In this document: piece by piece, positions 33,574-43,341 of the stretch | Position numbering within the stretch: the stretch's first letter is position 1 | Layout: the number at the start of each line of letters is the position of its first letter | DNA from: Corynebacterium glucuronolyticum | GTDB lineage: Bacteria; Actinomycetota; Actinomycetes; Mycobacteriales; Mycobacteriaceae | Assembly (NCBI GenBank): GCA_022772305.1 | Contig: JALFAQ010000001.1 | Span: 21,147-85,146, forward strand | Direction of reading: 5' to 3' | Length of the DNA stretch: 64,000 nucleotides | The notes under the pieces: model-generated | Database searches by the model: none | Seen by the model: only the letters and a program-made list of their open reading frames with translations | What the model was told of the DNA's origin: nothing | Position numbers and translations under genes: made by a program

Positions 33574-34464
33574 TTAGCTCAGCTTCTCCAGCTTCTTGGA
33601 GAGCTTCTTCTCTGCCTTGTTTGCAGCCTTCTCTGCCTTGTTGCTCAGCTTGTTGGCGCGCTTGTCGGCCTTCTTGGCCAGCTTCTGAGCGGACTTCTTG
33701 CCGTTCTTTGCAGCCTTTTCGCCACGCTTCTGAGCCTCATCGGCGGCCTCAGCGGCGCGCTTTTGAGCCTTGTCAGCGGCCTTCACCAAGCGCTTCTTGG
33801 CGATCTTGGCGTTCTTCTTAGCAGCGGAAAGCCAGTCGTCCTTATTGTCCTCGACGTAGTCGGTGACATCGTTCCATGCATCGGCAAGCTTGTCGCCAGC
33901 ATTGGAGAAGAAACCGGCTGCAGCAGTACCAGCAGCGGTTGCGCCCTCAACGATGTTGTCGCGCATTTCTTCCTGCTCACTCTTGCCGGGCAGGGCCTGC
34001 TGGATGGACTTGTTGGCGCGACGGCCGGCATCCTTGGCACGCCATGCGAGACCCGGCTTGCCCTCGGTGTCCAGGGAGGTAACCATCAGGCCACCGAGAA
34101 GCGCGAGGTTGGTCAGCAGACCGTTCTTGCGCTGCTCCTTCTCCTGGTCATCGTCGGTGTTCCAGAACGCGTTGCGGGCGTAAATGGTCGGCACAGACAG
34201 GACAGCGAGGGTACCAGCTGCCAGGCGCGGTGCCTTCCCCAGTGCGAGCAGGGAACCAGCTCCAACGCGGGTACCGGCTGCAGCCTGGGTGACCATCGTG
34301 GCATCTGTGGGCACGTATCCCTTGTACTGGGACGGGAGAACGGCACGGGCGCTGTCCAGAACGCTCTTGGTTCCCTCGACGTAATCCTCCGGCTTGCTCA
34401 GTGCTTTGACACCATCCGCAACGTAAACCGCTGCGATCATGGGTCGGATAATCTTCCGGATCAT
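33574..34464 (-). CDS. DoxX-family membrane protein with Lys/Ala-rich histone-like tail
   Basis: 296 residues. Residues 1-140 form a DoxX-like membrane domain with about four helices (IRPMIAAVYVADGVKAL; GAGSLLALGKAPRLAAGTLAVLSVPTIYARNAFW; LTNLALLGGLMVTSLD). Residues 140-212 are a Gly/Ala/Asp-rich linker. Residues 214-296 are a strongly basic stretch of Lys-Ala repeats (AKKNAKIAKKRLVKAADKAQKRA) resembling the C-terminal tails of histone H1 and mycobacterial HupB. DoxX fusions with such tails are seen in corynebacteria. Tail role (nucleic-acid, polyanion or wall binding) is inference. Confidence 0.82.
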   Translation of the reverse strand: MIRKIIRPMIAAVYVADGVKALSKPEDYVEGTKSVLDSARAVLPSQYKGYVPTDATMVTQAAAGTRVGAGSLLALGKAPRLAAGTLAVLSVPTIYARNAFWNTDDDQEKEQRKNGLLTNLALLGGLMVTSLDTEGKPGLAWRAKDAGRRANKSIQQALPGKSEQEEMRDNIVEGATAAGTAAAGFFSNAGDKLADAWNDVTDYVEDNKDDWLSAAKKNAKIAKKRLVKAADKAQKRAAEAADEAQKRGEKAAKNGKKSAQKLAKKADKRANKLSNKAEKAANKAEKKLSKKLEKLS

Positions 34465-34529
34465 ATGTAGTAACGCTCCTTTAAAAGCTCGTTCTCTAGT
34501 GCTTTATTAAGTGTACCGTAGCTGCACTA

Positions 34530-35126
34530 TTACCAGCCACGGTCTCGCCACTCAGCTAGGTGCGGGCGCTCGTCGCCGAGCGTAGTCGGCTTGCCGTGAC
34601 CTGGGTGAACGATAGTCTCGTCGGGGTACTGATCAAACAACCGCTCGGTGACATCACCCAGTAGTTGGGTGAACTCTTCCGGTGAATTGGTCTTACCAAC
34701 CCCGCCGGGGAAGAGACTATCGCCAACGAAAAGGTGTGGCTGTCCATCGATCTCTGCAAAGAAAGCTGCGCCACCTGGGGTGTGCCCGCGCAGAATGATG
34801 ACGGGGAAGCTATGCCCCTCAAAGTCCAGGGTGTCGCCGTGGTCGAGCGTGATATCAGCTGGGCAGGGGAGTGCTGGTGCGTCGAGTGCGGAGGCGTAGT
34901 GCGTGGCACCGGTCTCCTGAAGCACCTCTTCGAGCGCGCCGACGTGATCGTGATGGCGGTGGGTGGTAAGTACCGCGGTGATCGTGCACCTAGCAGAAGA
35001 CGCGAGATTAAGCAGGGCAGGCGCATCGGCCGCGGCGTCGATAAGCAACCCGTGGGAACCCTCGACCAGCAGGTAGCAGTTATTGTCCATGGAAGAGACG
35101 GAAATGTGGTGCAAACTCAAAGTCAT
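34530..35126 (-). CDS. MBL-fold metallo-hydrolase (glyoxalase II-like)
   Basis: 198 residues from ATG 35126 (MTLSLHHISVSSMDNNCYLL); the longer track version to 35225 adds an unlikely leader. The metal-binding motif TTHRHHDHVGAL is complete (HxHxDH), DHGDTLDFEGHSFPVIILRGHTPGGAAFFAE carries the third His, and GDSLFPGGVGKTNSPEEF and HPGHGKPTTLGDE hold the Asp and last His. The family includes hydroxyacylglutathione hydrolase, but in an actinobacterium lacking glutathione another thioester (such as mycothiol) is more plausible. It lies divergent from uvrA, as in relatives. Confidence 0.88.
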   Translation of the reverse strand: MTLSLHHISVSSMDNNCYLLVEGSHGLLIDAAADAPALLNLASSARCTITAVLTTHRHHDHVGALEEVLQETGATHYASALDAPALPCPADITLDHGDTLDFEGHSFPVIILRGHTPGGAAFFAEIDGQPHLFVGDSLFPGGVGKTNSPEEFTQLLGDVTERLFDQYPDETIVHPGHGKPTTLGDERPHLAEWRDRGW

Positions 35127-35462
35127 GGCTTCCAGGATAGACAAATAGGTCCGCACGAGTCGTCCGCTAAGCCACAGTGAATACGGGATGTGGAATATGG
35201 CACGGGTTCTATTCGCTGTACTCATTCACCGCTAGCGTCGTGCACCAAACCGTTTCTGGGAATCGAGTGTCATCCATCGCCTTCGTCGCGCTTTTCCAAC
35301 CAGACCAGGCAATAGCAGGGAATGATTCGCGTGTTCGTGTAGTTGTGAGAAAGCGTGCTAAATTTAGCGAACTTCCCAGTTCGCTGGTATGTTCGAAACG
35401 GTATCGGTAGCTTTACGGGAGTTGCCGGCAAGAGCGCAAAAGGAGAAAAGGAGATCGTGTAA

Positions 35463-38336
35463 GTGGCTGATCGGTTGATTGTCCGCGGGGCGAGGGAAAA
35501 CAACTTAAAGGGTGTCAACGTAGACATTCCACGTGACGAACTTGTCGTTTTCACTGGGCTTTCCGGCTCAGGTAAGTCCTCCCTCGCATTTGACACCATC
35601 TTCGCTGAGGGACAGCGCAGGTATGTAGAAAGCCTGTCAAGCTACGCTCGCATGTTCCTTGGCCAGATGGACAAGCCCGACGTGGATTTCATCGAGGGAC
35701 TGTCTCCTGCGGTGTCCATCGACCAGAAATCTACCAACCGTAACCCGCGATCGACAGTCGGTACGATCACAGAAATTTACGATTACCTGCGTCTTTTGTA
35801 TTCACGTGCGGGTACCGCACACTGTCCCGAGTGTGATGCGCCGATTGCTAAGCAGACACCACAGCAGATTGTGGACCAGATTCTGCAGCAGCCGGAGCGC
35901 TCTAAATTCCAGATTCTTGCGCCCGTGGTTAAGACCCGTAAGGGCGAACACGTTGACCTTTTTGAGGATCTCGCTGCACAGGGTTTTTCGCGCGTCATCG
36001 TCGATGGGGAGATGCACCAGCTTTCCGATCCACCGAAGCTGAAGAAGCAGATCAAGCACGATATCGACGTGGTTGTGGACCGCCTGCAGGTGAAAGAATC
36101 TCAGAAGCAGCGCCTGACAGATTCCGTCGAGCAGGCTCTTGCGCTCGCCGACGGCGTTGTCGTTGCTGATTTCATCGATTCCGGTGAGAAACTTACCTTT
36201 TCCGAGAAAATGGCCTGCCCCAACGGGCACCATCTCGACGTGGAGGACCTTGAACCACGGGCGTTTTCCTTCAACTCTCCCTATGGCGCCTGCCCAGCAT
36301 GTGACGGACTTGGCTTTAAGCAGGAAGTCGATCTTGACCTCCTCATTCCGAATCCGGACGCGCCAGCAAACGAAGCTGTCCACCCGTGGAGCTCGTCGCC
36401 GAATAGTTCATACTTCCGAGCATTGGTCGAGGGGCTCGGCGCAGCTCTCGAGTTTGATCCCCAGCAGCCGTACAGTGAATTGACGAAGAAGCAGCAGAAG
36501 GCGCTCATCTTTGGCACCAAAGAGAAGGTGAGCGTGCGGTACAAGAACCGCTATGGCCGGATGCGCAACTGGAGCGCCCCGTTTGAAGGTGCCGCAAACT
36601 TTGTGCACCGGAAGATTGAGCAGGCAGGGTCTGAAAACTCGAAGGATCGCCTCCTTGCTTACATGCGTGAGGTGCCGTGCCCGACGTGTAACGGTGCACG
36701 TCTTCGCGATGAAATCCTTGCCGTTCGTCTCGCATCCCATGAGCACGGCGAGTGCTCCATTGCAGGGCTGACAGAGCTATCCATCGACGATGCGCTGGAT
36801 TTCATCCGCGACCTTGACCTTGGCGTGCGGGAGCAAAAGATCGCCGAGGCCATACTCCGCGAGATTGATGCCCGCCTGAAATTCCTCCAGGACGTGGGGC
36901 TGAATTACCTCACGCTGTCGCGGGCAGCCGGAACGCTATCCGGTGGTGAGGCGCAGCGCATTCGCTTGGCCACGCAGATCGGTTCTGGCTTGGCCGGCGT
37001 TTTGTATGTGCTCGACGAGCCTTCCATTGGCCTCCACCAGCGCGACAACCATCGCCTCATTGAAACGCTAAAGCGTCTGCGGGACATCGGCAACACCCTC
37101 ATTGTGGTGGAGCACGACGAGGACACGATCCGCGAAGCCAACTACGTTGTGGACATTGGACCGCGCGCCGGTGTTCACGGCGGTGAAGTTGTCTACCAGG
37201 GAGCCCCGGAAGGTCTCTACGACTGTGAAGAGTCGCTTACCGGCCAGTACCTTTCTAGGAAGAAGATTCTTCCGGTGCCAGATTCGCGCCGCCCGGTGGA
37301 TAAAGACAACATGATTACCGTGGTGAAGGCCGAGGAAAACAACCTCAAGGGCATCAACGTCAACTTCCCCAAGGGAGTACTGACGTGTGTTACCGGCGTC
37401 AGCGGGTCAGGTAAATCCACGCTGGTGAACCAGATCTTGGCAAAGACCCTGCAAAACAAACTCAATCGGGCGAGCCAAGTCCCCGGCCACGTGAAGGATG
37501 TCACTGGCTTGGACAATTTGGACAAGCTCGTGCAGGTGGATCAATCGCCGATCGGCCGTACCCCGCGATCCAACCCGGCGACGTACACCGGTGTGTTTGA
37601 TAAGGTTCGCAAGCTCTTCGCAGAGACGAATGAGGCCAAAGTCCGTGGCTACAAGCCCGGCCGGTTCTCGTTCAACGTCAAGGGCGGGCGCTGTGAAGCC
37701 TGCCAGGGCGACGGCACGCTGAAGATTGAGATGAACTTCCTTCCAGACGTGTATGTGCCCTGCGAGGTGTGCCACGGTGCACGGTACAACCGCGAGACTC
37801 TCGAGGTGCGCTACAAGGGCAAGAACATTGCCGAGGTTTTGGACATGCCCATTTCTGAGGCAACGGAGTTCTTCAAGAACATTACGTCGATCCATCGGTA
37901 CCTCAATACTCTGGACGAAGTTGGCCTGGGATATGTGAAGCTGGGCCAGGCGGCGACCACGTTGTCTGGTGGCGAAGCGCAGCGCGTAAAGCTCGCAGCA
38001 GAGCTACAAAAACGCTCCATGGGGCGCACCATCTACATCCTGGATGAGCCCACGACGGGCTTGCACTTTGACGATATCTCCAAGCTCATGCTGGTCATCA
38101 ACGGACTTGTGGACAAGGGCAATACCGTCATCGTCATTGAACACAACCTCGATGTAATCAAGGCTGCAGACTGGATTATCGACATGGGTCCCGAGGGTGG
38201 TTCTGGCGGTGGTCGTGTTGTCGCTCAAGGCACGCCGGAGTACGTAGCGAAGGTGGAGGGATCCTACACAGGAAAGTACCTCTCCACCATGCTGGCGGAA
38301 GATAAGGCACGTCGAAAAGCTAAGGCTGCGAAGTAG
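35463..38336 (+). CDS. uvrA: Excinuclease ABC subunit A
   Basis: 957 residues from GTG 35463. UvrA is the damage-sensing ATPase that loads UvrB. Two ABC units each hold Walker A ([17 protein letters not shown] and [17 protein letters not shown]) and signature/Walker B segments ([63 protein letters not shown]). Zinc modules are visible as [24 protein letters not shown] and CEACQGDG with [10 protein letters not shown]. Full length and intact. An AAAAGGAG sequence precedes the GTG by about 8 bases. Confidence 0.97.
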   Translation: MADRLIVRGARENNLKGVNVDIPRDELVVFTGLSGSGKSSLAFDTIFAEGQRRYVESLSSYARMFLGQMDKPDVDFIEGLSPAVSIDQKSTNRNPRSTVGTITEIYDYLRLLYSRAGTAHCPECDAPIAKQTPQQIVDQILQQPERSKFQILAPVVKTRKGEHVDLFEDLAAQGFSRVIVDGEMHQLSDPPKLKKQIKHDIDVVVDRLQVKESQKQRLTDSVEQALALADGVVVADFIDSGEKLTFSEKMACPNGHHLDVEDLEPRAFSFNSPYGACPACDGLGFKQEVDLDLLIPNPDAPANEAVHPWSSSPNSSYFRALVEGLGAALEFDPQQPYSELTKKQQKALIFGTKEKVSVRYKNRYGRMRNWSAPFEGAANFVHRKIEQAGSENSKDRLLAYMREVPCPTCNGARLRDEILAVRLASHEHGECSIAGLTELSIDDALDFIRDLDLGVREQKIAEAILREIDARLKFLQDVGLNYLTLSRAAGTLSGGEAQRIRLATQIGSGLAGVLYVLDEPSIGLHQRDNHRLIETLKRLRDIGNTLIVVEHDEDTIREANYVVDIGPRAGVHGGEVVYQGAPEGLYDCEESLTGQYLSRKKILPVPDSRRPVDKDNMITVVKAEENNLKGINVNFPKGVLTCVTGVSGSGKSTLVNQILAKTLQNKLNRASQVPGHVKDVTGLDNLDKLVQVDQSPIGRTPRSNPATYTGVFDKVRKLFAETNEAKVRGYKPGRFSFNVKGGRCEACQGDGTLKIEMNFLPDVYVPCEVCHGARYNRETLEVRYKGKNIAEVLDMPISEATEFFKNITSIHRYLNTLDEVGLGYVKLGQAATTLSGGEAQRVKLAAELQKRSMGRTIYILDEPTTGLHFDDISKLMLVINGLVDKGNTVIVIEHNLDVIKAADWIIDMGPEGGSGGGRVVAQGTPEYVAKVEGSYTGKYLSTMLAEDKARRKAKAAK

Positions 38337-38457
38337 AGACCGACAGCCACCGCGTGACAGCGAGGTGGGGACGTCGACAAGCACGTACCTCCAGGCGTGG
38401 TGACCAGACCAAGAAACGGTCACCACCTCGGGCGTTCATTGCCACCGATGCCTGCAA

Positions 38458-39924
38458 CTACGAACTCCCGTTAACCGGGCCGACGAAGCCGGAGACTCGA
38501 GAAGCAAGCCACTCGTCAGCGAAGTCTGCACCGTTCTTGTCCTCCACCATGAAGTGGTCATCAAAGTAGGAAATATGGGCGAAGCCGAAGTCGCCGGCGA
38601 CAGCCATCGACCCAATGAGGTTGGTGTTGGCGGGATCTTTCAAGAGAGGTGTCAGCCCCGTTCTGTCGGCGATAACAGTTCCGAGGCTCGTGACATCCCG
38701 CCTCGTCGCCGCCGCGCGCGCATCTCCGGGCGCCTGGAACGGCTGCTCGGCGGTGAAGACGAGACGCATCGATTCTGCAACTAACGTGATCGTGGCGGAG
38801 GCCTCTGGGGAGAACGTGGTGACCTGGCTTGCGAGACCATCAGCGGCGGGGAGAAGGTACTCGGCCGTGTTTCCCTTTGCTGCAAGTCCGGGTGCAGCAG
38901 CGATGACTGACAAGGCGACGAGCTGGAAGAAGGAGAGATCGGGGCGGGTATGGTCGATGACGATTTTGAGGTATCCCGCGACCTCCATGAGCGCAGAAAT
39001 AATGCTGATGATGCTCAGCCAATTAAAGTCTGCGTTGACGAGAGCTTCCGCAAGGGGAACACCGGAATCGAGCTCCGCCTTTAGGCGCGCTATAGTCTCG
39101 GCCGTGAATGTGTCAGATGGTCCCGGCCACTCAACGCGGTTGGCGTAGTCCGCTACGTCCCGGATCAGCGAGCCCTCGTGGATCGAACACGCCATGTCGT
39201 TGCTGTTGCAGAGGGAAATGACTCTGCCCTCAAGTCCCGTGAAAGGCATCGGACGAGCGCCTGTCATTCCCACTCGTCCCGGTAGCACTCCGGTGTTTCC
39301 GCCAACGATGATCTCGCCGTTGGCTGCCGGTACGCCGCTGTTTGCCGCTGCTAGTGCGGAAGCTTCTTCAGACGGCTTTTCGACGGCGGGGGAGCGGCCC
39401 GGGTCCGCGACGAGGATGACTCCTCCAATACGTTCCGGCGAAACATCTGCCACACGCCCGGCAGCGATTTCCGCAGCTGCATCACCTGCTACCGAGGCCC
39501 CCTGGGAGTAACCGACGAGGAAGAAACTTGTTTCTGGGCAGGCTCGAGCCACCCGGGTCATCTCGCTGGTGGCTTCCTCCACGCCCGCGAGAACGGACTC
39601 TCCGTAGGTGGCTGCCTCGTTCCCATTGGGATTGGGAGTGAAGGTACTCACCCGTCCAAGGCTCGCAGGATAGGAGACATTGAAGCCTGCGACATTGCGG
39701 ATGCCAAACCGTCGCTGCAGTTCGTCCGTTGGGTTCCAGCCACTGATGTAGAGAGGGAGAGGATTGGGCGTTTGTGTTCTACTTGAGTAACCCGTACCGG
39801 CAGCTTGCACAACATAAACCGGCGTACAGAACGAGTGAGCAATCGCACGACCTGTCGGAACCACCGCGATTGCAGATGCTAGGATGCTGGATGCTGTGAG
39901 CAATGCAGTGAGCCGACGGAACAT
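38458..39924 (-). CDS. Secreted cutinase-family serine hydrolase with long insertion
   Basis: 488 residues with an N-terminal signal peptide (LTALLTASSILASAIAVVPTGRAIA). The cutinase nucleophile elbow GYSQGAS has Ser140, Asp243 in NSNDMACSIHE matches the D-x-x-C segment of cutinases, and the likely catalytic His is His450 in FAHISYFDD near the C-terminus. The stretch between Asp and His (about 200 residues) is much longer than in typical cutinases (about 10-20) and has helix-rich and hydrophobic parts (WLSIISIISALMEVAGYLK; LSFFQLVALSVIAAAPGL). Members are extracellular esterases or lipases of actinobacteria. Substrate here unknown. Confidence 0.82.
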   Translation of the reverse strand: MFRRLTALLTASSILASAIAVVPTGRAIAHSFCTPVYVVQAAGTGYSSRTQTPNPLPLYISGWNPTDELQRRFGIRNVAGFNVSYPASLGRVSTFTPNPNGNEAATYGESVLAGVEEATSEMTRVARACPETSFFLVGYSQGASVAGDAAAEIAAGRVADVSPERIGGVILVADPGRSPAVEKPSEEASALAAANSGVPAANGEIIVGGNTGVLPGRVGMTGARPMPFTGLEGRVISLCNSNDMACSIHEGSLIRDVADYANRVEWPGPSDTFTAETIARLKAELDSGVPLAEALVNADFNWLSIISIISALMEVAGYLKIVIDHTRPDLSFFQLVALSVIAAAPGLAAKGNTAEYLLPAADGLASQVTTFSPEASATITLVAESMRLVFTAEQPFQAPGDARAAATRRDVTSLGTVIADRTGLTPLLKDPANTNLIGSMAVAGDFGFAHISYFDDHFMVEDKNGADFADEWLASRVSGFVGPVNGSS

Positions 39925-40049
39925 GAATCATTATCTTATCTGCTAAGTCGAAAGCGCGCGCTGCTACACTGGCCACAATCTGACACGAGATATAACGCGA
40001 TGACAACCGCTCCAGGTGGGGGCTTGCGGTGCAAGCTTTTCGCCTATAT

Positions 40050-40078
40050 TTGCGGGTTTGGCAAACGTGTGTTATATT
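40050..40078 (+). promoter_or_regulatory. infC operon promoter
   Basis: TTGCGG, 17 bases, TATATT, preceded by TGTG (extended -10 element). It would start a leader of about 240 bases before infC. Confidence 0.5.
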
Positions 40079-40202
40079 GCAACAGCTACCGCGTTAACGG
40101 CGGTGTACATCAAGTGGAGGTCCCTCCCACCAGATGCCGCCCAGTGAGAACTGGGAAGGATAATGGTTTCACTCTCATCCTAGGGTGCAGAGCGTACGGA
40201 TC

Positions 40203-40236
40203 TCCCACGTGCTGGAAACAGCAGGTGGGAATTTTT
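40203..40236 (+). promoter_or_regulatory. Terminator-like attenuator hairpin in the infC leader
   Basis: TCCCACGTGCTG, GAAA tetraloop, CAGCAGGTGGGA then ATTTTT: 11 base pairs with one G-G mismatch and a T-run. It lies about 90 bases before the infC start and within the presumed leader, so it may stop transcription early. In Bacillus the infC-rpmI-rplT leader is attenuated by L20; whether the same protein acts here is inference. Confidence 0.55.
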
Positions 40237-40325
40237 GTATGGGGAAAACGCTTGACTGTCCATCAAAGTAATGTGCGCGGTCGAAGAAAACCGTAAGAAT
40301 TATTTCTGTGAATTGAGGAGTCCAC

Positions 40326-40847
40326 ATCAGCGCTGAAGTTCGCATCAATGAGCGAATCCGAGTTCCCGAGGTCCGTCTTATCGGACCTAGTGGTGAGCAG
40401 GTTGGCATCGTTAAGGTTAAGGATGCTCAACGGCTCGCGTACGACGCCGACCTTGATTTGGTCGAAGTCGCACCCAAGGCTAAGCCTCCCGTGTGCAAAA
40501 TCATGGACTACGGGAAATACAAGTATGAGCAGGCACAGAAAGCTCGCGAGGCTCGGAAGAACCAGCAGCAGACTGTGGTCAAGGAACAGAAGCTTCGTCC
40601 CAAGATCGATGACCACGATTACGAGACGAAGAAGGGCAATGTCGTCCGATTCCTGGAGAAGGGCTCCAAGGTGAAGGTGACCATCATGTTCCGCGGTAGG
40701 GAGCAATCCCGCCCGGAGCTTGGTTACCGTCTGCTGGAGCGTCTCGCGGAGGACGTAAAGGACTACGGTACCGTCGAGTCACGCCCGAAGCAGGACGGCC
40801 GCAATATGACGATGGTTCTCGGACCTGTCCGCAAGGGCAAGAAGTAA
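40326..40847 (+). CDS. infC: Translation initiation factor IF-3 (ATC start)
   Basis: 173 residues. Upstream of the track start (TTG 40458) the frame is open and conserved: [29 protein letters not shown] is a normal IF-3 N-terminus. The only sensible start is ATC at 40326, with GAGGAG 6-7 bases before it; no ATG, GTG or TTG lies between the upstream stop and this point. In E. coli infC also uses a rare start (AUU), through which IF-3 limits its own translation. IF-3 keeps 30S subunits free and checks the start codon. The downstream rpmI and rplT complete the operon. Confidence 0.95.
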   Translation: MSAEVRINERIRVPEVRLIGPSGEQVGIVKVKDAQRLAYDADLDLVEVAPKAKPPVCKIMDYGKYKYEQAQKAREARKNQQQTVVKEQKLRPKIDDHDYETKKGNVVRFLEKGSKVKVTIMFRGREQSRPELGYRLLERLAEDVKDYGTVESRPKQDGRNMTMVLGPVRKGKK

Positions 40848-40890
40848 ACCATCTGCAAGCAGAACTTTTAAAAGAGTAAGGACTTATCCC

Positions 40891-41085
40891 ATGAAGCAGA
40901 AGACCCATAAGGGCATGGCTAAGCGTGTGAAGATTTCTGGCAAGGGCAAGCTCCGCCGTGAGCGTGCAGGCCGTCGCCACCTTCTTGAGAGCAAGCCTTC
41001 GAAGCGCACCCGTCGTCTCAAGGGCACCGTGGATGTTGCCCCGGCAGATGTCAAGCGCGTCAAGCGCCTTCTTGGCAAGGCTTAA
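40891..41085 (+). CDS. rpmI: 50S ribosomal protein L35
   Basis: 64 residues, [36 protein letters not shown], a typical basic L35. It lies 43 bases after infC and 55 bases before rplT, the standard order. Strongly biased codon use is as expected for a ribosomal protein. Confidence 0.96.
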   Translation: MKQKTHKGMAKRVKISGKGKLRRERAGRRHLLESKPSKRTRRLKGTVDVAPADVKRVKRLLGKA

Positions 41086-41140
41086 GTCGCCTCGCCCATA
41101 GTCCGTTCTACCAAGCTTATAAACCGAAGGAAGTATCAAG

Positions 41141-41527
41141 ATGGCACGTGTGAAGCGTTCAGTTAACGCCAAGAAGAAGCGTCGCGAAATCCTCAAGTCC
41201 GCTAAGGGTTACCGTGGCCAGCGTTCCCGCCTGTACCGCAAGGCCAAGGAGCAGTGGCTGCACTCCATGACCTACGCTTACCGCGATCGGCGTAAGCGTA
41301 AGAGCCAGTTCCGTCGCCTATGGATCACCCGTATCAACGCCGCTGCGCGTATGAACGGGATCACCTACAACCGTCTCATCCAGGGCCTCCGCCTTGCTGA
41401 GATCGAGGTTGACCGCAAGATCCTCGCTGAGCTCGCTGTGAATGATTTCGCTGCGTTCTCCGCAATCTGCGAGGCTGCGAAGAACGCTCTCCCCGAGGAT
41501 GTCAACGCACCGAAGAACGCTGCCTAA
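41141..41527 (+). CDS. rplT: 50S ribosomal protein L20
   Basis: 128 residues: [38 protein letters not shown] is the conserved N-terminal extension that reaches into the 50S core; [20 protein letters not shown] is the C-terminal domain. In several bacteria L20 also represses its own operon by binding the leader. Last gene of the infC operon, followed by a terminator. Confidence 0.96.
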   Translation: MARVKRSVNAKKKRREILKSAKGYRGQRSRLYRKAKEQWLHSMTYAYRDRRKRKSQFRRLWITRINAAARMNGITYNRLIQGLRLAEIEVDRKILAELAVNDFAAFSAICEAAKNALPEDVNAPKNAA

Positions 41528-41549
41528 TTTCGCATTAGGTTCCATAGAG

Positions 41550-41584
41550 ACCACCCGCTGGCTACTCGCCAACGGGTGGTTTTC
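41550..41584 (+). terminator. rplT terminator
   Basis: ACCACCCGCTGGC, loop TACTC, GCCAACGGGTGGT then TTTTC. 13-bp stem with one mismatch, 22 bases after the rplT stop. Confidence 0.88.
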
Positions 41585-41722
41585 GCATGTGGTAATGAAG
41601 GAAGAGCTTCGTTTCTCACGCGCGTCGAACTAAGAGGGATGGTGTAGCTGTCTATTCCCCGCCGCACTCCCTTCAGGATGAGCAGATGCCGTGGGTGTGA
41701 GGAATGGCCCATTCCTGTCTGA

Positions 41723-42655
41723 TTAGGGGACGAGGAAGAAACCAGTGGCAGGGGCGATTTCAATCTCGATGGGCGGATCGCTCACGAAGTCGCCATCGGA
41801 GTAGACAGGCGCGCCCTTGAGTTCCACTCGTACATGCTTGGCGTGGTACGTATTCACCCCATCCTGGCTGGAAAACTCTCCCTTGAAAATCTTCGGGAAG
41901 GTCTTCAGCGCCTGGGGCAGACTCATACCGTTGATGACCGTGATATCCAGAAGACCATCGGATTGGTCAGCAGCAGGGCTGATCTTCATTCCACCGCCGT
42001 AGGAGCTTGTGTTCCCCACCGCGACGGTAGTAAATAGGTTTTGTTCTAGCACACGGACATGGTCGAGGGTGATGGTCGCGGGGTAGCCGTGGAAGTTGAG
42101 CGCTTCAAGGAATACCGCAAGAACATAGCGTGGGGTTCCGGATGGCCATGTCAGGCGATTTGTGCGGTCATTGACGCGTGAATCGAAGCCACAGCACGTG
42201 ATGGTAGCGAAGTATTCGCTGGTGCCGTCTTCAGTAGTGTGAATCCCCAAGTCGGTGTGCTGCACTTTTCCTTGTGCAATGAGACGTGCGGCCTTCACCG
42301 GATTCCGAGGAATCCCGTAGTGGTGCGCGAAGTCATTGCCGGTACCTGCAGGAATAATACCCATGGGTACGTCGGTTCCTGCCTGCGCCTGGAGCACGTG
42401 ATGGATGAGACCGTCGCCACCGGAGACGACAATCGCTTCGATGTGTGGATCGCGAATCATCCAGGAAGCAATGTCCCGCGTGGATTTCGGATCGAGACCC
42501 GTTGCAGATGTGACGTTAACGCCATGACGAACAAATTCCGCTGCTGCCTCGGCTGTGGCCTCCTGGGAGCGGTTGCCCGATTCCGGATTCGTGATGATGC
42601 CCACCCGGTTGATTGCTCGTTTTTCGGGTGCGTACACATCGGATTGAGCAGTCAC
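41723..42655 (-). CDS. Diacylglycerol kinase-family lipid kinase
   Basis: 310 residues. The catalytic domain has VGIITNPESGNRSQEA, the IVVSGGDGLIHHVLQAQ glycine motif (GGDG) and IPAGTGNDFAHHYGIP (GTxNDF). The C-terminal beta-rich domain contains AVGNTSSYGGGMKISPAADQSDGLLDI. Members phosphorylate diacylglycerol or related lipids with ATP at the membrane. The gene is convergent with rplT. A function in phospholipid recycling is inferred from the family. Confidence 0.9.
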   Translation of the reverse strand: MTAQSDVYAPEKRAINRVGIITNPESGNRSQEATAEAAAEFVRHGVNVTSATGLDPKSTRDIASWMIRDPHIEAIVVSGGDGLIHHVLQAQAGTDVPMGIIPAGTGNDFAHHYGIPRNPVKAARLIAQGKVQHTDLGIHTTEDGTSEYFATITCCGFDSRVNDRTNRLTWPSGTPRYVLAVFLEALNFHGYPATITLDHVRVLEQNLFTTVAVGNTSSYGGGMKISPAADQSDGLLDITVINGMSLPQALKTFPKIFKGEFSSQDGVNTYHAKHVRVELKGAPVYSDGDFVSDPPIEIEIAPATGFFLVP

Positions 42656-43341
42656 ACAAGGCCTTTCGTTTCATCGGGCGAGGCGCGCCCCGAAGGGCAA
42701 CACGTGTTACCTTTAACTGATTATAGACGTTGCCATGCGGGTTTTGCGGAGGGGGACCGGTACTTCTGGATTCGCTAGACAGCTTTGGCTGGGCAGTGAG
42801 GCGGGAAGCTTTTCAGGAACGTTCGCTAGTTGGGCGCCGAGGCTGCTATGAATGAACGGGAAAAATGCCGTGCTTTCAACGTTTGCGGGTGAGAGATCTG
42901 AACAGCTGTCGGAGTATTTAAAGCCAGTCAAGCTAGCAGAATGACAGCGTGAGATCGGTACCTTTCGTATTGCGAGGTTTTTCAGTACTGTCGCCATAGG
43001 AGCTAAGAGGGGCGCAGAAACAATGATGGTGCAAACTCCTCCACCGCGAGTACTCAGTGAAAAAGGATCGTGAAACACGACGAGTGACGTACTACGCAGA
43101 ATCGGCATTGAAGAAAAGGAAGCGATTGTAGGGCAACTATGGCGCAGCTGGGCTCCAACAGATGGCACGAGGCTTGAGTATGGGGAAACATCGAGAGCGC
43201 CAACATACAGATATACAGAGGTAGTCGACAGAGGAGAAAAGGTTTCGCGCTACCATTGCGTGTACACCCGCACGAAAGGAATCCGCTGCGCCGTGATGCA
43301 GCGGTTGCGAACGTTACCGATAGAGAAGAAAGCAGGACACG
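42656..43341. other. Intergenic region before the TM2 gene
   Basis: 686 bases. Contains the promoters for the lipid kinase (minus) and the TM2 gene (plus). The minus-strand ORF 42713-43168 is rich in Ser/Pro/Cys and does not resemble a protein. No tRNA, RNA gene or hairpin stands out. Confidence 0.45.

Noticed and set aside
42713-43168. 151-residue minus-strand ORF
   Set aside because: Composition (Ser, Pro, Cys rich), lack of a ribosome site and no protein-like pattern; likely chance.
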